This document shows positions 17,081 through 26,042 of a DNA stretch of 64,000 nucleotides, piece after piece. This DNA comes from Bdellovibrionaceae bacterium UBA6776. GTDB lineage: Bacteria; Bdellovibrionota; Bdellovibrionia; Bdellovibrionales; UBA1609. Numbering within the stretch: position 1 is the stretch's first letter; each line of letters starts with the position of its first letter. The notes beneath the pieces were generated by a model, which searched no databases, was not told the origin of the DNA, and saw nothing but the letters and a program-made list of their open reading frames with translations. Both the position numbers and the translations under genes were made by a program. The stretch covers positions 1 to 64,000 of the forward strand of contig DKGG01000025.1 of the NCBI GenBank assembly GCA_002453155.1, read 5' to 3'.

Positions 17081-17106
17081 TAAAAAGTTTCAGTTTTCTC
17101 TAAAAA

Positions 17107-19617
17107 TTAATCGCACATAGGAGCATTGGGATCTTTTTCACAGAGGTAGCCTTTAAGCATGGCGTTCTCGGCTTCCAAAGCTTCCAAGCGCTCATCGTGC
17201 TCAGAAAGCCAAGACGCAAGTTCTTTGACCGCTTCAATCAATGGAGCAACCAAAACGGCATAATCAACTCTCAAGAAACCAGAGTCTATGTCTTCTTTAA
17301 CTGCCGTTGGAAATTGCTCTTGAACTTCTTGAGCAATCACACCAATGTCATGTCTTCCTGGTGAGATTGACTTTTCATTCCAATCAAATTCAACACCATT
17401 GAGTTTTGAAATTTTCTCGAGTGACGAAGCAATTGGAGAAATGTTGGTTTTGAGTCGTCGATCCGAAGTACAATTTGTACCACCAGATCCATTTCCAAGG
17501 ATACAGTCTGTAGTTCCTTGCACTCTTAGATTTCCCCAAATATGAAGTTTTTCACTTGGGCTCGCAGTACCAATTCCGAGATTTCCATTTGCAAGGAGCG
17601 TCATTTTCGTCATGGGAGCAGAACTTCCATCAGCCACTTGAAATTCCATACGAGTGGGAACTGTTGTGGTGGGCGTTCCATCTGTCACAAAATTGATTTT
17701 CGCCGCAGGAAGAGATCCTGATTTTGCACTCAAACTAAAGAGGACATCATTTGTCTCGGGATTTGTTGGTGCGGAAACAGTTCCTCGACTGCGATTTGCG
17801 ATAATTGTTACCGCGTCCGTTGGATTCGAACTTGCGCTTGCAATTTGAGCTATGGCAATTCCGGAATCAACGGATGTTCTGAATACAGGCGAAGTTCCCG
17901 TAGGTCGTTTAATTTCAAAATACTGAGAATCATTTGGCATGTTGAAAGTCCCGCCGCCATTCACTTGCAACGTTGACACTGGAGCGCTGGTTCCAATCCC
18001 CACATTCCCACCACTTAAAATGGTCATTGCGGGAGAGTTGTCTGTTTCAAGTTGTAAGCTTTGAGCATCATTGGTTCCAATCACAACGGTTGATCCGGTG
18101 GTGTTACCACCATTCACAATATCGCCACTTCCGCCCGCTGAAACATTGGCAATCTCATCCCAAGTGGCTCCGTTGTCTCGGTAAATCTTCTGTGTGTCGG
18201 TGGCCAAGTAAACGGCCCCTGAACTTCCAGCAGTAGGCTTTGAAGCATCAGCACCGGCCGCCATCGTCGTCACACCGCTCAAGTTTTGAACCGCATCGGT
18301 AATTCCATAACCGCTGAGTGTGGTGGGATTGGTTCCCGCGGTTACACGACCTTTCGCATCCACTGTCACTGATTTGTAAGTGCCCGCTGTAGCACCGCTG
18401 GTGGCCAAAGTCAGTGTTCCATCGTTTGCCAATGTGGCGTCACCAGACATTGCCACCGCTGCCGCCTGGTTTGAGACGTTACCTACCCAGATGTTGGCAC
18501 TGGTTAAAGAACTTCCTGCAACTGCTGACAGCTTTCCAGAAAAACTGTCGTAATCGATTTTGCTCAAAAGACCTGCAGTCACTCCGGCGGCAGAAGCCAT
18601 CGGTATATTTAAGGTGTGAACATTGGAACTGGACGACCAAGCAGGAGTTGTGCCTGAAGTTCCTGGAGCTCCAAAACTTTGTGTGCCACCGGTTTGACCA
18701 TTTAGAGAGGACAAGCCAGAGCCGGAAATTGCGGCGGTCGTTGCAGACGTGATGCGACCTTTGGCATCAATGGCGATTACAGGCACTTCAGTGGCGGAAC
18801 CATAAGTGTTTGCACTCACTCCGCTGTCGTCCAAACTGATCACTGGAGTTGTTGTTCCGGTTGCAACAGTGATGGGAGCTGTTCCAGTGACGTTGGTCAC
18901 AGATCCTCCGCCAGATGGAGACACCCAGCTTAAAGCTCCAGCACCGTTTGTAGAAAGGACATCGCCGCTAGACCCGCCGTTGATGGGTAAGGTGAGCGTA
19001 TAGCTGCTTCCCAAACTGGATGGTGCGTTGATGGCAACGCCATTTGCATTGGAACTGTCCATAAACTTAATAGAACTTCGAACCGTCTGCGGATTGGAAG
19101 TTTCCGTTCGGGAAACAAAATCCAAAGGTGTTAAACCTTGCAAAGTTTCGGCGACGATCGCAGAGGGAACCGGAGACAAAGCATAATTGGGACTCAATGG
19201 AGTTCCGTTGACGGTGACCTTTAATTCTCGTCCATCGCCGCTTGCAGCCGTGTAGCCCAATGTGCAATTGGTTCCACTCCCTCGTACGGCCACTTCGTTT
19301 TGAAAGATCTTTTTAAATTCAAGTCCGCCATCAACTCCAGCGCCCACGCGAGTTCCTGACCCAATGCGCACACTAAAGTGCCCGCCAGCGTCCAGTGCAA
19401 CACTGGGATGATTCTCTTCAAACAAAAGACAGTTGTCCAATCCACCGGGTTCATAGATTTGAAAGGTCAAGCTCACGGTGCCGGTCATTGGAGCTCCCAA
19501 ATTGTCCACCAACACTCCATCAAAATTGAAATTTTGCGAGAGGTTCAGCGACCACACATTTCCGCCCGTCAGCACAAGGGCCAACAACGCCATCAATGAG
19601 TAAGTTTTTGCCTTCAT
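17107..19617 (-). CDS. Exported tail-fibre-like protein with S74 intramolecular chaperone
   Basis: About 836 residues from the ATG at 19617; an ATG at 19623 is too close to the AAGGAG. A signal peptide (YSLMALLALVLTGGNVWS) exports it, unlike phage fibres. A beta-rich N-terminal ~150-residue domain (FNFDGVLVDNLG, GTVSLTFQIYEP) precedes long Gly/Ser/Thr/Ala-rich repeats (SVTVDAKGRVTAGT, VIAIDAKGRITSAT) like phage fibre shafts. The last ~120 residues are a peptidase S74 domain: the Ser-Lys dyad of TSDRRLKTNISP, EFDW, IGVIAQEVQEQFP and a C-terminal coiled coil (DERLEALEAENAMLKGY). S74 domains trimerise fibres, then cleave themselves off. Probably a surface adhesin, in an operon with the lipoprotein upstream. 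Confidence 0.88.
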   Translation of the reverse strand: MKAKTYSLMALLALVLTGGNVWSLNLSQNFNFDGVLVDNLGAPMTGTVSLTFQIYEPGGLDNCLLFEENHPSVALDAGGHFSVRIGSGTRVGAGVDGGLEFKKIFQNEVAVRGSGTNCTLGYTAASGDGRELKVTVNGTPLSPNYALSPVPSAIVAETLQGLTPLDFVSRTETSNPQTVRSSIKFMDSSNANGVAINAPSSLGSSYTLTLPINGGSSGDVLSTNGAGALSWVSPSGGGSVTNVTGTAPITVATGTTTPVISLDDSGVSANTYGSATEVPVIAIDAKGRITSATTAAISGSGLSSLNGQTGGTQSFGAPGTSGTTPAWSSSSNVHTLNIPMASAAGVTAGLLSKIDYDSFSGKLSAVAGSSLTSANIWVGNVSNQAAAVAMSGDATLANDGTLTLATSGATAGTYKSVTVDAKGRVTAGTNPTTLSGYGITDAVQNLSGVTTMAAGADASKPTAGSSGAVYLATDTQKIYRDNGATWDEIANVSAGGSGDIVNGGNTTGSTVVIGTNDAQSLQLETDNSPAMTILSGGNVGIGTSAPVSTLQVNGGGTFNMPNDSQYFEIKRPTGTSPVFRTSVDSGIAIAQIASASSNPTDAVTIIANRSRGTVSAPTNPETNDVLFSLSAKSGSLPAAKINFVTDGTPTTTVPTRMEFQVADGSSAPMTKMTLLANGNLGIGTASPSEKLHIWGNLRVQGTTDCILGNGSGGTNCTSDRRLKTNISPIASSLEKISKLNGVEFDWNEKSISPGRHDIGVIAQEVQEQFPTAVKEDIDSGFLRVDYAVLVAPLIEAVKELASWLSEHDERLEALEAENAMLKGYLCEKDPNAPMCD

Positions 19618-19629
19618 GTCCATGCTCCT

Positions 19630-20322
19630 TTATTCACGCACGTACAACTTAATGTTCGAACCTGTTAAAACTTTATCCGGGGCAAATGCGCCCACGCGTC
19701 CTTTTAAAACAATGGAGTTTCCGGTGTTGGCACTTTTTCCCGTGCTCACCGAAACCTCAAAGCGATTTGCATTTGAAGTTGGAGTGGTGGTCGTGTCTGT
19801 GCATGTGGATGGCAGGCTCATTTGAGCGGCCAAGTGATTGTCCACACCGGGGAAGGAATAATTGATAGAGACAGACACATCGTTGGCGAGAATTTCCACA
19901 TTGGACTTTGAAGCGACAAGATAGGTGTTCAACAATTGGGAGGCGGACAGCCTCGCTCCAATTTGAGGACACTCCTGATTGACTCCCTCGGCTTGCAGAA
20001 AAACATAAAGATCAATTTTTCGGTTGAGCCCCTTGGGGACAGCCAACTCAATGCTTTCTCCCAGCGCTTTAAATCCACCAATGCGCCCCATTTGAGGACT
20101 GCAGGCGTCGGCAGGGGGAACTTCAATTCCAGGTCCGGTGACACTGACTCCAAAGCAAGCTTTGCGATTAGCCGGAAGAGCAAGGCTTCCCACCTTGCCT
20201 AAACTCTTGGGCATGGTGATCACCAGGTTGGCGCCCCGTTCTTCTACGGGTCGGCTGCAAGCCGACAGCACCACGGCAAAGGCCAAAGCCCATTGAAATT
20301 TCAGATTCCAAACACGTCCCAT
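19630..20322 (-). CDS. Lipoprotein paired with the fibre protein
   Basis: 230 residues with a lipobox (FAVVLSAC, lipidated Cys at ~22). The mature part is a beta-rich, single-domain protein with scattered cysteines (KACFGVSV, DACSPQ, QECPQIG, PSTCTD) and two Ig-like stretches (VSVSINYSFPG, IVLKGRVGAFAP). It ends seven bases before the fibre gene start region, and the two share a promoter upstream of 20322 (GAGGGAG precedes the ATG). Unknown family; position suggests an outer-membrane base or anchor for the fibre. Confidence 0.75.
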   Translation of the reverse strand: MGRVWNLKFQWALAFAVVLSACSRPVEERGANLVITMPKSLGKVGSLALPANRKACFGVSVTGPGIEVPPADACSPQMGRIGGFKALGESIELAVPKGLNRKIDLYVFLQAEGVNQECPQIGARLSASQLLNTYLVASKSNVEILANDVSVSINYSFPGVDNHLAAQMSLPSTCTDTTTTPTSNANRFEVSVSTGKSANTGNSIVLKGRVGAFAPDKVLTGSNIKLYVRE

Positions 20323-20568
20323 GAAAGATGTACTCCCTCATTATGAATATCGGAGGTCCTCTTAAGGTCCTGGAGAAAAAAAATGTGAATTTTAGATTTT
20401 TTAACTGGTGCATGGATCGAAGTGAGACGGGGAGTATTGAGTACTAATGTGCTTGGTTCAAATGAATCTTGGATTGCAAAAAACATCTGCTTCAAAATGA
20501 GAAAATTTGCATGTGAAACTGCACACAAAGTTTCTTGACCCACTCGGCATTGAGCCGTCGAGAAGGGC

Positions 20569-21369
20569 CTATCCTTTGTGTCGATTGTGATTTGAGCAGA
20601 GCACTTGAAGATTGTTGCGTTGTTGCCTTCCCCCTTTCCTTACGGGAAAAATGTGATCGATTTGCAAAAAGTGATCGGACTCGCATCCTGGATATTGGCA
20701 TTTGTAATTTGCGTTCTCTAGCACATCATTTCGCAAGCGTTTTGAGATTTGCCGAGGGTTCTTCGATCTTGGTGCACCAAAATCTTTGCTCTTATTGGGT
20801 TTTGAAGATTTCCACTGGATATTTTCATAAGATTTGAGTTCCTTTTCAATCAAGTCCATCAATAGACTTTCCACATTGTGTTTGTGTGACTTTAGGGCCT
20901 TTAGTTTTTCCAGACTCTTGTTCTGTTCATGAGTCAATTCCAGTCTCAAGTGCACCTTGTCTGCATATTCTGTTTTTTTGATCTTTAGAGTCGGTGTAGG
21001 CTCCAGAAACATGGCCTTCACTTCGCGAGAAGACTTGTTTTCCATGGACTTTAAAACTTTTCTTTTTGCCGCCACCGGTTTGTTTCGGAGATGCTTAAAC
21101 GCTGTGGTTACGGCAGACAGGGTCAGACTTCCCTGATCAATTTTTTGTTTGATTTCTGGAACTTCTTTTGCCAAGCGGACGCAAGCCTGTCGTTGATAGG
21201 CGGTGGCTTCCGAATATCCAAGTCCACGAACCAGATAGTCGAAAAGGGAATGATGCCCCATCTCAAGGTACTGCCTGCTGGTTTCCATTTCTTGAAGCTT
21301 GTTTAAAATTTCAGAAGTGATTCGTTTCTCTTTTTTCCGAAGTTCAAGAAGCTCGTTGTGAATATTCAT
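20569..21369 (-). CDS. HNH endonuclease family protein, copy 2
   Basis: 266 residues, roughly 85% identical to the protein at 77-877 over its whole length. Differences concentrate in the first 45 residues, in the linker, and in the HNH loop (HIFPVRKGGRQQ against HIHPVRFGGDQR). Zinc cysteines, DH, and NNLQVLCSNHN are intact. The ATG has AAGAGGA just upstream and no octamer repeat. The 5' side is AT-rich and holds three palindromic units (21694-22131). Two near-identical copies 20 kb apart with the same repeat family beside each suggest a linked, possibly mobile, unit. Confidence 0.85.
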   Translation of the reverse strand: MNIHNELLELRKKEKRITSEILNKLQEMETSRQYLEMGHHSLFDYLVRGLGYSEATAYQRQACVRLAKEVPEIKQKIDQGSLTLSAVTTAFKHLRNKPVAAKRKVLKSMENKSSREVKAMFLEPTPTLKIKKTEYADKVHLRLELTHEQNKSLEKLKALKSHKHNVESLLMDLIEKELKSYENIQWKSSKPNKSKDFGAPRSKNPRQISKRLRNDVLENANYKCQYPGCESDHFLQIDHIFPVRKGGRQQRNNLQVLCSNHNRHKG

Positions 21370-21693
21370 AGATCCTCTTTCTATTGAAGGAACGTTACCA
21401 TGGGTTTTTATTTTCTAATTTTGGCTTTTAGAAGTGTCTTGGAGCGACGATTAATTTTTTATCAGGTCGGTCTCACGTTTAAAAAAAGAAACAGTTACAG
21501 AAGTTCTTAGAAGGTTAGGAAGTGCTTCTATGAGTGATTGAAACATTCTGTATCACATGAAAAAAATCGAAAAATACCCGTCAAATAATATTTCTAAAAA
21601 ATAAAAATCCTGCCGCAATGTTTAGTAGACACTTGGAACTTGAGTGTTAAGAACTGCAAACTTCAAATACTGATCTTACTGCGTAGAGGTTTT
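21370..21693. other. AT-rich gene-free stretch upstream of HNH copy 2
   Basis: No open frame of note. The sequence is markedly more AT-rich than its surroundings, with A-runs near 21480 and 21560-21610. It probably contains the HNH promoter, but no clear -35/-10 pair can be singled out. The base composition is consistent with acquired DNA. Confidence 0.5.
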
Positions 21694-21822
21694 TAATTCC
21701 CAAATCCATATTTTATAGAGAAGGACCTCCAGCAAGCAGGATGCGCTTTGGCCGCAGGGCAAATGCTGGAAGAGTTCATGGATGAACGCGTCCGGTTCTA
21801 TGAAATATGGATTTGGGAATTA
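21694..21822 (+). repeat. Palindromic structured element, copy C
   Basis: Arms 21694-21719 / 21797-21822 pair over 26 bases with one wobble (taattcccaaatccatat...). The core matches copies A and B. The P4-type hairpin is GTTCA-TGGA-TGAAC, against AACTCA/TGAGTT in copy A: both sides changed together. The TTTGGCC/GGGCAAA hairpin has one mismatch. Confidence 0.9.
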
Positions 21823-21841
21823 GGAACTTATGTACAGGAAA

Positions 21842-21916
21842 AAATCTCAAGGAAACAGGAGGTGATTTGTCCGAAGGACAAAGACTTGTGAGCCCATGGA
21901 TGGGCGTGTGGGATTT
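21842..21916 (+). repeat. Diverged second unit of the palindromic element
   Basis: This unit has little primary identity to the core but the same plan: CAAG/CTTG helix, ACAGGAGGTG mini-loop, TTTGTCC-GAA-GGACAAA hairpin and GCCCA-TGGA-TGGGC hairpin, enclosed by AAATC/GGATTT. The paired changes relative to copies A-C argue for selection on structure. The sequence agcccaNggatgggcgtg also occurs downstream of copy A (1047-1064). Confidence 0.72.
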
Positions 21917-21983
21917 CAGGCATTTTTAAAATTTGAGAGAGACGGGTTTCCAGTGCGACTCTTCACCTCATTCGCTAAACAAA

Positions 21984-22131
21984 TTCATCAATCTTTTATT
22001 TCTATTTCATATCTATAGAGACGGACTCACCCTTCCTTGGGTTCTACCAGCATTTGCCTTTAGGCAAACGCATCCTGCTTGTTGGAGGTTCTTTTCTATA
22101 GATATGAATAGAAACAAAGGATTGATGAATA
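21984..22131 (-). repeat. Palindromic structured element, copy D (reverse orientation)
   Basis: Arms 21984-22020 / 22096-22131 pair over ~36 bases (attcatcaatc...tatttctatt...atatctataga) and differ from the arms of A, B and C. Read on the minus strand, the core has AACCTCCAACAAGCAGGATGCG, TTTGCC-TAAA-GGCAAA, TGCTGG, ACCC/GGGT around AAGGAA, and GAGTCCG. The central hairpin loop is one base longer and its stem shorter, breaking any reading frame but keeping the fold. Confidence 0.9.
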
Positions 22132-22289
22132 GCGGAGCAAAAGAGTTCTACATTAAAAAGACGCCAGCAATCTAGACGCCTATAATTTTATTGACCCCCT
22201 TACGCCCTAAGAAACGAAGCCGAAGTTTTCGGTCTCTAGAGCTACAGGGTTAGAACGAGGCGACAAACTTGAGGCATCAATTGCATCAC

Positions 22290-23756
22290 CTACACACCAA
22301 TCAAGACCACGCGGCCCTGTTTGAAAACACGTAAAATGTTACCCTTCTTTTTCAAAGCACTCATCACGTGGTTCACGCTTTTCGTAGGCTTCTTGTTCAC
22401 ATCTAAAATCACATCCCCAGGAGTCAGACCACCCGCCGCAGCAGGGGACCCGCGGTCCACATCCACAACAATGGGATTCTTCGAAGAAATCTGTCCCAGC
22501 CCCAACCTCTTGGCAAGGCCGGGATTGTAGTCCACAACTTCAAATCCCAAATTGTAAGGGGCAGATTTTCCAGAAGGTTGAACAGAGCGGCGATCCCGTT
22601 GATCATTGCGTGCCTGCTGTTCTCCAGAATTTTTTCCGATCTTCACTTTTAAAGTTTTCTTTTTTCCATCGCGGATCAGTTCCATATTGACCTGTTGGCC
22701 GATTTTGGTTTTTGCAACCGCCCGAGAAAGATCGCCCGGATCTTCCACTTCTTCATTATTGAATTTGGTAATCACGTCATAAGCTTTGACGCCGGCTTTG
22801 TCTGCCGCGCTTCCGTCCATCACTTGAGTGATCAAAGCACCACTTCCATCTTTTAAGCCCAGCTGCTCGGCCCACTGAGGATCCAGCTCTTGGAGTCCCA
22901 CTCCAAGAAATCCTCTTCTGATCTCGCCATTTTTTTCCAACTGGGGAATCAAATCCTTCACCTGATCAATAGGGATGGCAAAACCAATTCCCTGGGCTCG
23001 CGCATCAATGGCCGTATTCACGCCCACCACAAGTCCTTGGGTATTTACGAGAGGCCCTCCGGAGTTTCCGGGGTTGATGCTTGCATCGGTCTGAATAAAA
23101 GGAAGCATGTTCAACTCTTCAATCTCACGTCCAATGGCCGAAACAATTCCTTTCGACATCGAGTGACCATGACCATAAGGGTTTCCAAAAGCAGCCACCC
23201 ATTCGCCCACTTGAAGATCTCCACTGGATCCAAGTTTTGCCACACTCAATTTTCGTTTGGTGTTGATTTTAATCAGGGCAATGTCTGTTCGCGGATCCGT
23301 TCCAATCACTTTGGCATCAAAACTTTCCTTGGATCCTTCTTCGATGGTGACTTTGATTTCGTCGGCGTTTTCGACCACGTGGTTGTTGGTCAAAATCAAT
23401 CCGTCTTCACGAATGATAAATCCCGTTCCCAAAGACTGAGAAGGTTGAGCCTGTTGGGGCATTGGCATCATAAACTGTTCAAACAATTCAAAGATGGGAT
23501 CGTTGGGCGCCATGGGACGACCCCCTCGATACATCTGCGGACGTTTGGGAAGATAACTGGTGTTGATGTTTACAACGGCCGGATTGACTGCTTTGGCCAG
23601 TTTCACAAAAAGATCGTTCGGAAGGGGATCCCCCTCTTTGAGTTTCGGCAGAACTTGAGTTTCGGCGTGGGCACCTTTTCCAGAGAAAAAGGTAAATCCC
23701 GTCGAAAGAGCTAGGGTTGCTGCAAGAAATGGGACAAAGAGAAATTTCAGTTTCAT
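22290..23756 (-). CDS. Do-like periplasmic serine protease (HtrA/DegP family)
   Basis: 488 residues with a signal peptide. The trypsin-like domain has the full triad: His in LTNNHVVENADEI, Asp in RTDIALIKI, and Ser in INPGNSGGPLV. Two PDZ domains follow: the first starts at RRGFLGVGLQEL, and the second includes GSPAAAGGLTPGDVILDVN. The linker before PDZ2 is rich in Gln/Arg/Asp. Envelope protein quality control is the usual role. It is the last gene of a minus-strand run with the DUF1844 gene 26 bases upstream. Confidence 0.95.
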   Translation of the reverse strand: MKLKFLFVPFLAATLALSTGFTFFSGKGAHAETQVLPKLKEGDPLPNDLFVKLAKAVNPAVVNINTSYLPKRPQMYRGGRPMAPNDPIFELFEQFMMPMPQQAQPSQSLGTGFIIREDGLILTNNHVVENADEIKVTIEEGSKESFDAKVIGTDPRTDIALIKINTKRKLSVAKLGSSGDLQVGEWVAAFGNPYGHGHSMSKGIVSAIGREIEELNMLPFIQTDASINPGNSGGPLVNTQGLVVGVNTAIDARAQGIGFAIPIDQVKDLIPQLEKNGEIRRGFLGVGLQELDPQWAEQLGLKDGSGALITQVMDGSAADKAGVKAYDVITKFNNEEVEDPGDLSRAVAKTKIGQQVNMELIRDGKKKTLKVKIGKNSGEQQARNDQRDRRSVQPSGKSAPYNLGFEVVDYNPGLAKRLGLGQISSKNPIVVDVDRGSPAAAGGLTPGDVILDVNKKPTKSVNHVMSALKKKGNILRVFKQGRVVLIGV

Positions 23757-23782
23757 AGGGGGAACTCCTTTCGAAAGAGGTT

Positions 23783-24046
23783 CTATTTTGAAACCTCACA
23801 AAATTTAATTTGCAAATCGGAGATCACACTTTCCAGCAAGTGCTTCTCGTCTGTTGTTAAGTTGTTTTGGGTTTTCGTTTTTAAAACATTTAAAAGATCG
23901 ATGTTGAACTGAGCCATTTTTAAATCCTTCTCCACCTTTTGTGTGTGAGGGTGAGGCTCCAATCCCAAAGCCATAATTGACGAAGAGGCCAATGAGAGGA
24001 CCAAGGTTGAAAATTGCGGTTGAAAATCCTGTGATTCGTTCGACAT
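23783..24046 (-). CDS. DUF1844 family protein
   Basis: 87 residues matching the DUF1844 pattern: FSTLVLSLASSSIMALG near the start, then DLKMAQFNIDLLNVLKTKTQNNLTTDEKHLLESVISDLQIKF. The function of the family is unknown; it is common in Deltaproteobacteria-related phyla and Planctomycetes. It has its own promoter-like sequence (24118-24148) and precedes the Do-like protease gene, so the two are probably co-transcribed. Confidence 0.85.
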   Translation of the reverse strand: MSNESQDFQPQFSTLVLSLASSSIMALGLEPHPHTQKVEKDLKMAQFNIDLLNVLKTKTQNNLTTDEKHLLESVISDLQIKFCEVSK

Positions 24047-24117
24047 CGTTTACTCCTTAAAGAATAGGTCACCGGAAGCCCCGTGAACGTCACTTTTAAA
24101 GTCACGGGCGTTCAAAA

Positions 24118-24148
24118 ATTACTATGGTGTCCCAATCCAATTTGTCAA
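24118..24148 (-). promoter_or_regulatory. Sigma-70-type promoter for DUF1844-htrA
   Basis: On the minus strand TTGACA (24143-24148) and TAGTAAT (24118-24124) are 18 bases apart. The -35 box overlaps the stop codon of the upstream M48-like gene. The leader contains a hairpin CCCGTGA/TCACGGG (about 24080-24105). Confidence 0.72.
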
Positions 24149-24978
24149 ACGGGGTAGTTGCCGCGAAGTTTTAAAATTCGAGATTTAAAACTGGGCTGGA
24201 GTCTTAAAAGAGGGAGAAGGCCCAGTTTCAGCAAAGGAGAAGAAAAATACAAATGGGCAAAGGCCAAATCTCCTTCGGGAAAATGGGTTTGGTTTTGGAA
24301 ATAAATCTTTTTGATCACCTGAGCGGTCAGCTCTGAAGAGATCCCAAATTTTTCCAACTCTTTATCCAATTTTAAATACTCTTCTTTCCGGCAAAACAGC
24401 CTCTGAATGACAAAGATCAGTGGCCCTGCGATCCAAAGCGTTGCCCCATGGGGGCGATTGATCCGCCGGGTCACCAACCCACTCAGTATACGGTCCACAG
24501 ATGAAAGAAAAATGAAAATCAAATTAAGAAACAGACCGAGAAAAGTCCAATTCACCACACGTCCGGATTTCAAAGCCAACGAACTCCATCCAATAAGGAC
24601 TTGAAGCTCTTCAGGATTAAGATTTTTTAATGTGGCTGTGGAAAATCCCAAATGCCCTTTGTAAGGAATGCGTCCAAAAACAAAACCCTGCATCTGATCG
24701 CTCTGCCAAATGCAGACTTTTGGTGTGGGGATCTTCGCGCGTTTTGCAAACTGACGCACCTCTTCGAGAAGCCCCCAAGGATCTTCACCTTCTAAAGTCT
24801 GGTAACCCTTTGGGCAAAGGCGTCTGAGAGGAGAGTAGAGAACCAAGTAATAGTTAATGCTCAGCGCAAGAAGAAAGCCCCACGCCAATCCGGCCCGACC
24901 CGCTTGCTCCCATGCAAACGAAATCAACAACACGTTGAGAAGTGCGATTAAAAAAAAGCTTTTCCACCAGACTTTCAA
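24145..24978 (-). CDS. HtpX/M48-like membrane protein lacking the zinc motif
   Basis: 277 residues. Two N-terminal transmembrane helices, then PTPKVCIWQSDQMQGFVFGR (the usual M48 PNAFA-type strand), LKNLNPEELQVLIGWSSLAL, two more helices around 150-195, and RKEEYLKLDKELEKFG. In active HtpX/M48 peptidases the second block reads like LxxxELxxVLAHELGH; here HExxH is replaced by WSSLA, and the downstream Glu-Ala-Asp box is changed too. It is therefore probably a proteolytically dead relative. It is divergent from the moxR-bat operon, with 74 bases between them. Confidence 0.75.
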   Translation of the reverse strand: MKVWWKSFFLIALLNVLLISFAWEQAGRAGLAWGFLLALSINYYLVLYSPLRRLCPKGYQTLEGEDPWGLLEEVRQFAKRAKIPTPKVCIWQSDQMQGFVFGRIPYKGHLGFSTATLKNLNPEELQVLIGWSSLALKSGRVVNWTFLGLFLNLIFIFLSSVDRILSGLVTRRINRPHGATLWIAGPLIFVIQRLFCRKEEYLKLDKELEKFGISSELTAQVIKKIYFQNQTHFPEGDLAFAHLYFSSPLLKLGLLPLLRLQPSFKSRILKLRGNYPV

Positions 24979-25052
24979 GATTCAAACCTCGCCATTGAAA
25001 TTGAATGTTATTAGAATAAAAATTTGTGAAAACGACAAGGAGTTAACTTCAA

Positions 25053-26042
25053 GTGAATACAAACTTAGAAAGTCTCAACGAAAATGTAAAAGCTGAAAGC
25101 CAATTTGTCGAACGTATGATCACCGAAGTGTCCAAGGTGGTCGTTGGGCAAAAAGATATGCTGGAGGGCATCGTGATGGGGCTCCTGACGGGAGGCCACG
25201 TTCTCCTAGAAGGGGTGCCGGGTCTTGCAAAGACTTTGACCATTGCCTCCGTGTCCCAAGCCATCTCTCTTGGGTTTCAGCGGATTCAGTTCACTCCGGA
25301 TTTGCTTCCCACAGATTTGGTGGGAACCATGATCTTCAACCCGAAGTCCGGGGAGTTTGCGCCGAAAAAAGGCCCCATTTTCACCAACATTGTTCTTGCG
25401 GACGAGATCAACCGGGCCCCGGCAAAAGTCCAGTCGGCCCTTCTTGAAGCCATGGCAGAAAAACAGGTCACCATTGGCGACCAAACCTACAAACTTGAAA
25501 ACCCGTTTTTGGTTTTGGCCACCCAAAACCCTTTGGAGCAAGAGGGAACCTATCCGCTTCCTGAAGCACAGATGGATCGCTTCATGTTTAAAATCATGGT
25601 GACCTATCCTGAAAGAACCGACGAGCTTGAAATTTTAAATCGCATGTCCAAAGACGATCATCCCGTGGTTCATAAAGTGATCACCAAAGAAGAGCTGCTT
25701 CAGGCCAAAAAACTTTGCGATCAAATTTATGTGGACGAAAAAATTAAAAACTACATTGTGGATTTGGTGATGGCCACTCGCGCCCCAGAAAAATCTGGAT
25801 TGAGCAGTCTTCAAGGCCTTCTTCAAGTGGGAGGATCTCCTCGAGCCACCATCAGTTTGACTCGTGCCGGGAAAGCCCATGCTTTTGTTCGGGGTCGTGG
25901 TTATGTGACGGTGGAAGACATTCGTGCCATTGCATACAATGTTCTTCGCCACCGGCTGATTTTAAGTTATGAAGCAGAAGCCGAAGGAATTGATACGGAT
26001 CAAGTGATCAAAGATATTTTGGCTCAGGTAGAGGTGCCCTAA
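25053..26042 (+). CDS. MoxR-family AAA+ ATPase (bat operon)
   Basis: 329 residues from a GTG start with AAGGAG ten bases upstream. Walker A is EGVPGLAKTLTI (Leu-Ala in place of the usual Val-Gly, as in many MoxR-type proteins), Walker B is ADEINRAPAKVQSALLEAMAE, and sensor 1 is LATQNPLEQEGTYPLPEAQ. The GGSPRATISL box near the C-terminus is typical. First gene of an operon of eight or more genes with overlapping ends (25053-34706). Confidence 0.94.
   Translation: MNTNLESLNENVKAESQFVERMITEVSKVVVGQKDMLEGIVMGLLTGGHVLLEGVPGLAKTLTIASVSQAISLGFQRIQFTPDLLPTDLVGTMIFNPKSGEFAPKKGPIFTNIVLADEINRAPAKVQSALLEAMAEKQVTIGDQTYKLENPFLVLATQNPLEQEGTYPLPEAQMDRFMFKIMVTYPERTDELEILNRMSKDDHPVVHKVITKEELLQAKKLCDQIYVDEKIKNYIVDLVMATRAPEKSGLSSLQGLLQVGGSPRATISLTRAGKAHAFVRGRGYVTVEDIRAIAYNVLRHRLILSYEAEAEGIDTDQVIKDILAQVEVP

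Noticed and set aside
878..22131. A composite transposon bounded by the two HNH copies.
   Set aside because: The HNH genes are inverted, but the 20 kb between them holds ordinary housekeeping-type genes, and no terminal repeats or target duplications are visible.
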